From Fibrobacterota bacterium (lineage in GTDB: Bacteria > Fibrobacterota > Fibrobacteria > UBA5070), in the NCBI GenBank assembly GCA_016715065.1, contig JADKBN010000031.1, positions 186,001 through 250,000 of the forward strand: 64,000 nucleotides of DNA, in the 5' to 3' direction. Positions 17,784 to 25,643 of the stretch are shown piece by piece (positions within the stretch are counted from its first letter, which is position 1; the number at the start of each line of letters is the position of its first letter). Both the position numbers and the translations under genes were made by a program. The notes under the pieces are model-generated. The model searched no databases, was not told the origin of the DNA, and saw nothing but the letters and a program-made list of their open reading frames with translations.

Positions 17784-18968
17784 CTACAACTCCCCCCGAA
17801 ACGCCCGGTGCTGCAGCGAAGCGAAGAGGGCATCGAGCTTGGCCAACGAAGCACGTTGCGCCGCCTTGAGCGATTCGATGGCCTCGACCCGGCGAGCAAA
17901 GGCTTGCTGAAGGGGGAGGGGGGGGAGCATGACTGGCATAACCTTTAAATCCCCAAGGTTGATGCCTTTTACAGCAACACCTTTAACATGCTTCGCCATC
18001 CAGTATTGGATTGCCGGGGTCCGTACATATTCGCAAACATACCCTGGGACAGCATCGACAATCGCCAAGCGAACCGAATCTTGAGTGATGTTCGCGCCAT
18101 TTAGTTCTTTTGGAACAATGGCCAAGCGGCCCACATGGCCACGAATAGACATCAAGAGATCCCCAGCTTTCAATAAGGATCGCTTAAAAGCATTTGAGAT
18201 CTCAGGAGTAGTTCGCCGCACTTTCGAATGATCGATGGATCCATTTTGAATGTCAACCACACGGACATACTTCACGCCACCCTCTTGGTCTTCTCCCGGC
18301 ATCAGAATGCCGTATGAAATCGGCCGCTTTTCGTCGACAATTTCAATCATCTGTTTTATCGGGAAATTCCAAGGATTGGTCGCGAGATCTCCAAACATCT
18401 CCAGGAAGATGGACTGGGCTAGCGACTCCAACTTGGCGAGGGCGGCACGGCGCTTGGCGCGCAGGGCTTCGGCCTTGTCCAAGATTTGGGCGATGCGGCG
18501 CTGCTCAGGAAGGGGGGGGAGAGGGATTTGAAGTTCCGCCAAATAGCTCTCAGGGACACGACGCTGTCCTCCGCTACCTGTCATTCGCTTTTCGCCTGCA
18601 ATTCGAATGGTGCCTTGGCGAAGAAAATGATGCAAATAACGACCATCAAGTCGATCGATCCTTGGCCTCAAAACATGAAACTCGGTCGATCCAAATCCAA
18701 TTTCTCGAGAGAGATTCGCCTGTGCGATTTTCCCGTTTTCGAAGCACGGAGTGATCTTTGCCAACAGGACATCGCCGTTATGGAATGAGGTATATCCTTT
18801 TGATACCTCTGAATATTCGCGGACCTCTTCTTTTGTGATTGCTGCACTTTCAGCTGAGAGTGCGGCCATGGGTACAAAAGAGACCGCATGGCTCGGTTCA
18901 ATTCCTTTTTGAAGCCGAGGATTGAGCTCCGCTGCTTCACAAAGCCTTACTGATTTCACCCCCCTCAC
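17784..18968 (-). CDS. hsdS: Type I restriction-modification, specificity subunit
   Basis: A 394-aa HsdS with two target-recognition domains (~10-155 and ~200-350), each followed by the conserved spacer helices: LPEQRRIAQILDKAEALRAKR after the first, 'LQQAFARRVEAIESLKAAQR' after the second. It sets the bipartite DNA sequence that HsdM methylates and HsdR restricts. The GTG start (18968) overlaps the hsdM stop as GTGA, giving tight coupling and the usual M-S order. The recognition sequence cannot be predicted by reading alone. Third-position composition is more AT-rich than in hsdM, as is common for horizontally shuffled recognition domains. Confidence 0.93.
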   Translation of the reverse strand: MRGVKSVRLCEAAELNPRLQKGIEPSHAVSFVPMAALSAESAAITKEEVREYSEVSKGYTSFHNGDVLLAKITPCFENGKIAQANLSREIGFGSTEFHVLRPRIDRLDGRYLHHFLRQGTIRIAGEKRMTGSGGQRRVPESYLAELQIPLPPLPEQRRIAQILDKAEALRAKRRAALAKLESLAQSIFLEMFGDLATNPWNFPIKQMIEIVDEKRPISYGILMPGEDQEGGVKYVRVVDIQNGSIDHSKVRRTTPEISNAFKRSLLKAGDLLMSIRGHVGRLAIVPKELNGANITQDSVRLAIVDAVPGYVCEYVRTPAIQYWMAKHVKGVAVKGINLGDLKVMPVMLPPLPLQQAFARRVEAIESLKAAQRASLAKLDALFASLQHRAFRGEL

Positions 18969-20503
18969 TTCAACAACCCCTCCAGCTCCTTCATCCCCTG
19001 GCGGATCTCGTCCTCCAGTTGGGCGAGTTCGGCCAGTAGGGTTTGCGGTGGGATGTGATCCACTGCTTCGTGGACCACTTCCTTGTAGCGATTGATGGAC
19101 AAGTCGTAGCCCTGGGCGGCGATTTCGGACTTGGGGACCAGGAAGCTCTGCTCGGTGCGGGCGTTGGCGTGCTCGGTCTTGTCGCGGCGTTCCCAGCGGT
19201 ACAGAACATCGGGGAGGTTGTTCTTGGCCAGCTCGTCGGGAAGCAAGGTCACCGACGGGTGAACGCCCAATTTGTCTTCTTCCAACAGCGGGGTGCGCTT
19301 GTCGTCCAGGCTCCAGCCGTCGGACTTCATGTCGTAGAACCAGACGCGATCGGTGCCGCCAGAATTTGTCTTCGTGAAGAACAGGATGGCGGTGCTAACT
19401 CCCGCGTACGGCTTGAACACGCCGCTGGGCAGCGAGATCACGCCATCGAGCTTGTGGTCTTCCACCAGCATGCGGCGCAGTTCCTTGTGCGCCTTGCTGG
19501 CACCAAACAAGACTCCGTCTGGAACGATCACCGCTGCGCGTCCGCCCGGCTTGAGCAACCGCAGGAACAAAGCCAAAAACAACAGCTCGGTCTTCTTGGT
19601 CTTGACGATCGCCTGCAGGTCCTTGGCGCAGCTTTCGTAATCCAGGCTCCCCGCGAAGGGTGGATTGGCCAGGATCAGCGTGTAGGCTTCTTCGTCACTG
19701 GAGTGGTCTTCAGCCAGCGAATCGCGGTAGACAATATCTGGATTTTCCACTCCGTGCAGCAACATGTTCATGCTTCCAATACGAAGCATGGTGTTGTCGA
19801 AATCGTAGCCGTGGAACATCCCGTGGTGGAAATGCTTGCTCAGCTTGGTGTCATGCAGCAGGTTCGGACAATTTTTGCGCAGGTACTCGCCCGCCACCAC
19901 CAAAAATCCCGCCGACCCGCAGGCCGGATCGCAGATGACATCCTGCGGCGTGGGCGCCGTGAGCGCCACCATCAGCTGGATGATGTGGCGCGGCGTGCGG
20001 AACTGCCCGTTCTGGCCCGCCGACGCGATCTTGCCCAGCATGTACTCGTACAGATCGCCTTTGGTGTCGCGATCGTCCATGGGCACCAGCTCCAGCAGAT
20101 CGACCACCTTCCCCAGCAAGTTGGGCGTGGGGATGGTGAAGCGAGCGCCTTCCATGTGCTTGGCGTAGGTGGATCCATCGCCGCCCAGCGTGCGCAGGTA
20201 CGGAAACACGTGCTCCGACACCACCGTGTACATCTCGCCGGGCTCGAAGTTCTTGAACCGCGACCAGCGCAAATCGTCGTACGGCCGGTTCTTGGGATCC
20301 AAGCCTTCCGGGAAGATGCGCCGCTCCATGGGCTTTTTCAGCCGCGCGGCCCTGTTCTCTTCCAGCGTATGAAGTTCGTCCAGCCGCCGCAAAAAGAGCA
20401 AGTACGTGATCTGTTCCAGCACTTCCAACGGGTTGGAAATCCCCCCCGACCAGAACGCGTCCCAAATCTTGTCAACCTGGCTCTTGATGGCACCTGTGAT
20501 CAT
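18965..20503 (-). CDS. hsdM: Type I restriction-modification, methyltransferase subunit
   Basis: A 512-aa N6-adenine methyltransferase of the HsdM family. The N-terminal helical domain (~1-130) is followed by the SAM-binding motif I DPACGSAGF (192-200) and the catalytic motif IV NPPF (280-283). It methylates the host's own target sites with HsdS and forms the core of the restriction complex. The ATG at 20503 has an AGGA ribosome site ~5 nt upstream. It is the first gene of the hsdM-hsdS-(UPF0175)-rloA-rloB-hsdR run. Confidence 0.95.
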   Translation of the reverse strand: MITGAIKSQVDKIWDAFWSGGISNPLEVLEQITYLLFLRRLDELHTLEENRAARLKKPMERRIFPEGLDPKNRPYDDLRWSRFKNFEPGEMYTVVSEHVFPYLRTLGGDGSTYAKHMEGARFTIPTPNLLGKVVDLLELVPMDDRDTKGDLYEYMLGKIASAGQNGQFRTPRHIIQLMVALTAPTPQDVICDPACGSAGFLVVAGEYLRKNCPNLLHDTKLSKHFHHGMFHGYDFDNTMLRIGSMNMLLHGVENPDIVYRDSLAEDHSSDEEAYTLILANPPFAGSLDYESCAKDLQAIVKTKKTELLFLALFLRLLKPGGRAAVIVPDGVLFGASKAHKELRRMLVEDHKLDGVISLPSGVFKPYAGVSTAILFFTKTNSGGTDRVWFYDMKSDGWSLDDKRTPLLEEDKLGVHPSVTLLPDELAKNNLPDVLYRWERRDKTEHANARTEQSFLVPKSEIAAQGYDLSINRYKEVVHEAVDHIPPQTLLAELAQLEDEIRQGMKELEGLLK

Positions 20504-20653
20504 CGGGTTCCTCGCGCAAACGGCATTGGATCAGAAGACCCTGAAAGGTACCTCACAGCCAAGTCCCTTCTCGTCTCAATCGCCAGAGCGAGAGTGCGCC
20601 CGCAGCCGATCCTCAACGAATCGAGCGGCTATGCCTATCTGCAGCCGATTCAG

Positions 20654-20762
20654 AAAATCGTGTCGAAGGGGATGCAATCGCCGCGACACGACCCCGAAGC
20701 TGTCCGCGAAGGGACAGCGAGCGGGAAGGGGAGCAAGAGTGCGTCCCCTTCCACACGATTTT
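20654..20762. terminator. Large inverted repeat at the ssb 3' end, probable terminator
   Basis: Two 23-bp arms (20654-20676 and 20740-20762) are inverted copies with only two mismatches, and enclose a second smaller hairpin (GCTGTCC/GGACAGC). The right arm overlaps the ssb stop codon; read on the minus strand the left arm ends in CGATTTTC. It therefore can form a long terminator hairpin for ssb. The long, nearly perfect arms also resemble the ends of a miniature mobile element, but no target duplication is evident. The rest of the 257-bp gap to hsdM shows nothing else. Confidence 0.5.
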
Positions 20763-21276
20763 AAAAGGGGAGGTCGTCGTCGGCGGATGCTCCGCCGCCC
20801 GCCGACGGAGGCGCGTAGTCGAAGTCTTCGCCCGCGCCCATGCTGGAGCCGCCGCGAGCCGCACCGCCACGGGCAGCGCCGCCGCCGTAGCCGCCGCGTT
20901 CCTCGAACCCACCGCCGCCGCCTTCGCCGCCGCCGGAGGGACGTCCGTCGAGCATCATGAAGCGGTCGCAGAGAACTTCAGTGGCGTAACGCTTGGCGCC
21001 GGTGGCCTTGTCGTCCCAGGTGCGGGTCTGGAGCTTGCCTTCCACGTACACGCGGGAGCCCTTGCGCAGGTACTTCTGGGCGATCTCGGCTTGCTGACGC
21101 CACGCCACGATGGTCACCCATTCGGTGCGTTCCTGGCGCTGGCCGCTCTGGTCTTTCCAGTTTTCCGTGCAAGCCACGCGGAAGTTCGCCACCTGGGCGC
21201 CTCCGGGGGTGGCGCGGACTTCCGGATCGGCTCCGAGATTTCCGATGATCATGACTTTGTTGAGCGAGGCGGCCAT
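20761..21276 (-). CDS. ssb: Single-stranded DNA-binding protein
   Basis: A 171-aa SSB. The N-terminal OB fold (1-~110) begins MAASLNKVMIIGNLGADPEVR and contains 'RQERTEWVTIVAWRQQAEIAQKYLRKG'. A Gly/Arg-rich flexible linker follows, then the acidic tip DDDLPF that docks partner proteins in replication and repair. The start at 21276 has an AGGAG ribosome site 6 nt upstream. It is not in an operon with rpsF/rpsR as in many bacteria; the divergent neighbour is an alpha-2-macroglobulin-like gene. Confidence 0.97.
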   Translation of the reverse strand: MAASLNKVMIIGNLGADPEVRATPGGAQVANFRVACTENWKDQSGQRQERTEWVTIVAWRQQAEIAQKYLRKGSRVYVEGKLQTRTWDDKATGAKRYATEVLCDRFMMLDGRPSGGGEGGGGGFEERGGYGGGAARGGAARGGSSMGAGEDFDYAPPSAGGGASADDDLPF

Positions 21277-21365
21277 GGCGAGCTCCTAGGCGTACGTATT
21301 GGAAGATCCCACATCGGACGACCATCGCCCGGCGCAGGATGAAGGGTAAAGGTAGACTTCTTCGC

Positions 21366-23424
21366 ATGCTTCTTCCCCGCCTGGTCTCTGTGCTGTTCTC
21401 GCTGCAGGTCAATCACGAGAATTTGAAGGTTAATCACGAGAATTGGGAGCCTTATTTCGACAACCCAAATCCCAAACCACCTCGATTGGTGCGCGGGCGC
21501 ACCTACGAGAATCCCCGCTTTGTCGAACCTCGTCGCAACGGACACCTGCTCCCCGACGAAGCTCGGGACCTCACCCTCGAGGTAGTGGCCGCCCGCACCG
21601 TGATCGTGACCATCCAGCCGGTGCCCTTCTCCCAGATCCTCCCCACCGAGTCCAATGCTGGCCGCCGCTCGACCGGGAAGGTTTCCTGCGAAACCGAGTG
21701 TTTCGCTTCCCCTCCGGGAACTTGGCGCAAGGTTTTCCATCAAAAGCCCAACGATCGTTCCGTGCGATGGACGGTGCATCTGGACTTGGACTCCCTCTCC
21801 CGCGCATGGGGAGGTCCATTTCTGGAGGTTTCCTACAAAGCCCCCCCGGCGGACTTCACCCCCCGGGTTGACCCCAGTTGGTGCGACTCCCTGCGCCATA
21901 TCGAGCACCTGCTGGTCGGAAACCTGGGAATCCTGCTGGAGCGGCACAAAGACGACTCAGGCACCGTTGCCGCCGTGGGCATGGACCGCGCTCAGCCGCG
22001 TGGTGGCGTCGAAATCCTGGCTCTTTCGGACAACGGTTCCATCCTGCACCGAGCGAAAACCGATTCCTCCGGTTTCGCGCGGATCCCCCTGGCAGAAGCG
22101 ACACGTGTGGTGGCCAGGACGGATACCGAACAGGCATGGCTTCGCCCGACCTCCGTATCCTCTCCTTGGGGCAAGCTCGGCTTGAAGGGCACGGCGGGAG
22201 GATCCAAGCAATCGGCGCCTGCCGGGATCCGGATCCATCCGTTTTTGGCCAAGCTGGTGCACCGCCCTGGCGAGGAAGTGGTGGCATCCTGTCTGGTCCG
22301 GGTCCCCGCGGGATCCCAGGTGGGGGAGAAGATCGCCGCCAGGGTGGAGGACTGCGGTATGCCGGATTCTGTCGCCCTGGAGATCCCCCACGACGGCCTG
22401 GTCCAATGGAGGTTCCGCCCGACAGCCAGAGGACCGCACTCCACCTGCTGGGGGAAATTGGTCTGGCAGCATGGGGATCAGAAAATGGTTTCGCGCTTTT
22501 CCGTGGAAGAGCCCTGGCGAAACCGCGGCGATTCGACCAATCCGAAGCGGATCGAGCACTGCGATCCCAAGCATGTGGATTGGAATCGGAAGTCCATCGC
22601 CGACCTTCCCCTGCTTCGCGAGGGCGACACACTGTCGTGGAAGCGGGAATCCAACCGGACGGGGATCTCGCTGGTGCAGGTACTCCAGGGGATCGTCTGC
22701 TGCGCCAATTCTGGCAGCCCATCCAGAATGGCTCCAATCAACTGCGGATCGCCGTGGACAGCTCCTGGGACCCGCATATCCTGGTGGTGTGGACGGAAAT
22801 CGGCAAGCGGAATCCACGCGACACCGGCTGGCGTCCTTCCCGCCAGACGCGCGAATTCCGGGTGGAACGCACCTTGAGAGAGCTGCCGCTTTCCATGGAA
22901 GCATCTGCATCTGCGGACGGATCGGCGCTGCGGATCAGAGTGAAGAATCCATCCGCCCGCACCGGATCCATTTCGCTTTGGGTTCTGGATTCCGGCACCG
23001 CCAACCTGGACAGCGCAAGGCACGACGGATTCCCCACATTCCAACACATGCCAGAATCCGTCATGCAGTCGTGGTTCGACGGCCTCGGCGAAACACGCCG
23101 CCCTACCTGAACTTGACGGAGGAGGAATGCGACCTCCGCGAAGGGATCAGCATCATCGGAGCGGGCGGAAGTCCATACGAAGGGCAGCTATTCGGGCCAA
23201 GGAAAGCGTCTTGCGCCTACGGATACGGCCAGATGGCGCCCATCGTTTCGGTCCGCCCTGTTCCCGCCCCCTTTTCCTGGATCCCGGCACCCATCGCCTT
23301 CGGCCCGGGCGATCTGGACTTGGTGGTGCCATTGAACGGGCATCGCGGCCCTTGGGTGGCGGGAGTGGTCGGGGCTTCCGGCGACATTTTCGGTCGGGCA
23401 CGGATCATGATCCCAACGCCCTGA
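21366..23424 (+). pseudogene. Alpha-2-macroglobulin-like secreted protein, copy 1, two frameshifts
   Basis: A tandem paralogue of the intact gene at 23510-25630, readable along the full length only by changing frame twice. Frame 1 runs from ATG 21366 to ~22688 (…GISLVQVLQG), frame 2 from ~22688 to the stop at 23110 (RLLRQFWQPIQNGSNQLRIA… GLGETRRPT), and frame 3 from ~23095 to 23424 (YLNLTEEECDLREG… GDIFGRARIMIPTP). Each break is the loss of one base: GGGGG to GGGG at ~22690 and CCCC to CCC at ~23101. Both are homopolymers, so sequencing error and real decay are both possible. Domain content is as in copy 2. Confidence 0.75.
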
Positions 23425-23509
23425 GGCGCGACGCAATCGCGGCGATGGGTCGGAAAAACTCGCGGTCAACGCGCAACGCGAACGACCCGAATGACGTAGA
23501 CTTCTTCGC

Positions 23510-25630
23510 ATGCTTCTCCCGCTTCTGGTCACGCTATGCCAGCACATGCCGATCCCAACCCCGGATCCCTCCACGGCTCTGCGTCCCCTGGCCCCCAAGC
23601 CACCACACCTGGACTCCGGTCGCACTTACGAAAACCCACGTTTCATCGTGCCTACACGCGCTGGACATCTCCTGCCCGACGAAGCCCGGAACTTTTCCTT
23701 GGACGTGGTGGCCGCCCGCACCGTGATCGTGACCATCCGCTCCGTGCCCCTGTCCGGCATCCTCCCCTCCTCGAGGATGGACATCCCGGAAAACGACAAA
23801 TCCGCATCCACAGTCCCCGCGTCCAAATGCCGCCAACCCTGTTTTCCGATCCCCTCCCGTGTGTGGCGCAAAACCTTCCATCAAGAACGCTCCGACAAAG
23901 CCTCGCACTGGACCATTCCTCTGGATCTGGATTCCTTTTCCCGCGCTTGGGGAGGGACCTTCCTGGAAGTTTCCTACAAGGCTCCACCACGCGATTTCAC
24001 ACCTCGCGTGGATACGAGCTGGTGCGATTCCCTGCGCCACATCGAGCATCTGCTGGTGGGCAATCTGGGCGTGCTTCTGGAAGACCACGACGAAGATTCC
24101 GCTCTGGTGGCGACCTTCGACCTGACGAGCGCGAAGCCTCGTGGTGGTGTGGACATCTTCGCTCTTGCGGAGAATGGAAGCATCGTCGGGCGAGCGAAAA
24201 CCGATTCCTCCGGCGTGGCCCGGCTTCGATTGGCGAAGGCGACGCGCGTGGTCGCCCGGACGAAATCGGAGCAAGCCTGGATGGCCACTCCCGCGGCGAA
24301 GATCCAATGGGGTGGGCTGAGCGTCTATGGAGTGGAACACGTCAACAAGCACGCAGCGCCTCCATCTCCGAGGCTTTTCCCGTTTCTGGCCCATCAGGTG
24401 CACCGTACCGGCGAGCAGGTGGTGGCTTCCTGTCTGGTGCGGGTGCCCGGGAAAGGGCGTGCGCCAGACCGCGTGAGCGTGGAGGCAATCACTTGTCACG
24501 GGAGGAAAGCCGTCTGGCTTGATATTCCGGCGGATGGAATCGTGCAGTGGCGTTTTTATCCGCCATTGGGCCGCCGTCGCGATGGCGAAAGCTGGGATAA
24601 ACCGGTGAATTCCACCTGCTACAACCGCTTGGTTTGGAGCTACCAGGGAGTGAAATCCATCTCGCCGTTTTCCGTCGAAGAGCCATGGCGCGAACGAAAC
24701 GACATGGCCAACCCTCCGCGCCCCAAGTTCGACAAGGAAGCGAAAACAAAGGATTGGCACCCCGACTCCATCGCCTCGCTTGCGGTTCTTCGCGAAGGCG
24801 ACACGCTTTCCTGGGACGAATCGTCCCCCTCGGCGGGAATCTCGCTGGTGCAGGTGCTGCAGGGAAACCGCGTGCTGCGCCAATTCTGGCAGCCTCTGCA
24901 AGCCGGATCCAACAAGTTGCGCATCGCGGTGGACAGCTCCTGGGATCCACACGTCGTGGTGACATGGACAATGATCGGAAAACGAACCGCGCACGACACC
25001 ACTTGGCGACCCTCCCGGCGAACAGGGGAATATCGCGTGGAGCGCACCTTGCGGGACCTTTCGTTTTCCTTGGAAACTTCCATGCTCCCGGACGGAAAGG
25101 CATTGCGGATTCGCGTCAAGAATCCGTCCTCGCGCACAGGCACTCTCGCCTTGTGGGTCCTGGATACAGGGACCCTCGGGCTGGACCATCCTTGGCCGGA
25201 CCGTTTCTCGGCCTTCCAACACATGCCAGAAACTGTCACCCAGTCGTGGTGGGATGGCCTGGGCGAAGCCCGCGAGCCGTATCGCCGCTGGACTGGAAGG
25301 GACTGCGATCTCCACACCACCACCACCCACGAGAACAGATGCTCGTGTCCGTTCGGGTACGCGGGCGGTCTCGAACCGAGATCCTTTCCCTCGTATGTTA
25401 TGTATGCCGGGGCCATCGTCTTGTCGGAACGCCCTGTGCCTTCGCCATTCGCCTGGACTCCCCCGATGATGCCCTTCGGCCCGGGAGATCTGGACGTGGT
25501 GGTGCCGCTCAACGGGCATCGCGGCCCTTGGGTGGCGGGTGTGGTGGGGGCGTCCGGCGACATTTTCGGTCGGGCGCGGATCGTGGTGCCTGCTATCCGT
25601 GACACGATCCCGAATCCATCTGGGCGTTGA
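23510..25630 (+). CDS. Alpha-2-macroglobulin-like (MG-domain) secreted protein, copy 2
   Basis: 706 aa. Segments align by eye with bacterial alpha-2-macroglobulins: HRTGEQVVASCLVRVP like the 'YRPGETVHF..' strand of MG2/3; SSGVARLRLAKATRVVAR; 'LQAGSNKLRIAVDSSWDPHVVV' like the 'APNVYVSV' strand; and LRIRVKNPSSRTGTLALWVLD like the bait-flanking strand that ends in VVDE. No thioester CxEQ motif is seen, so it would be a thioester-less, truncated relative; this is inference. The N-terminus MLLPLLVTLCQHM is a weak signal peptide. The gene lacks a ribosome site; TAGACT sits 7 nt before the ATG in both copies, which would fit a leaderless mRNA. It lies just upstream of, and convergent with, the GH9 gene. 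Confidence 0.6.
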   Translation: MLLPLLVTLCQHMPIPTPDPSTALRPLAPKPPHLDSGRTYENPRFIVPTRAGHLLPDEARNFSLDVVAARTVIVTIRSVPLSGILPSSRMDIPENDKSASTVPASKCRQPCFPIPSRVWRKTFHQERSDKASHWTIPLDLDSFSRAWGGTFLEVSYKAPPRDFTPRVDTSWCDSLRHIEHLLVGNLGVLLEDHDEDSALVATFDLTSAKPRGGVDIFALAENGSIVGRAKTDSSGVARLRLAKATRVVARTKSEQAWMATPAAKIQWGGLSVYGVEHVNKHAAPPSPRLFPFLAHQVHRTGEQVVASCLVRVPGKGRAPDRVSVEAITCHGRKAVWLDIPADGIVQWRFYPPLGRRRDGESWDKPVNSTCYNRLVWSYQGVKSISPFSVEEPWRERNDMANPPRPKFDKEAKTKDWHPDSIASLAVLREGDTLSWDESSPSAGISLVQVLQGNRVLRQFWQPLQAGSNKLRIAVDSSWDPHVVVTWTMIGKRTAHDTTWRPSRRTGEYRVERTLRDLSFSLETSMLPDGKALRIRVKNPSSRTGTLALWVLDTGTLGLDHPWPDRFSAFQHMPETVTQSWWDGLGEAREPYRRWTGRDCDLHTTTTHENRCSCPFGYAGGLEPRSFPSYVMYAGAIVLSERPVPSPFAWTPPMMPFGPGDLDVVVPLNGHRGPWVAGVVGASGDIFGRARIVVPAIRDTIPNPSGR

Positions 25631-25643
25631 GCCGCCTCCGCTT

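Noticed and set aside
19043..20764. 573-codon open frame opposite hsdM
   Set aside because: Antisense to a gene with intact methyltransferase motifs; low-complexity His/Gln/Arg-rich translation.
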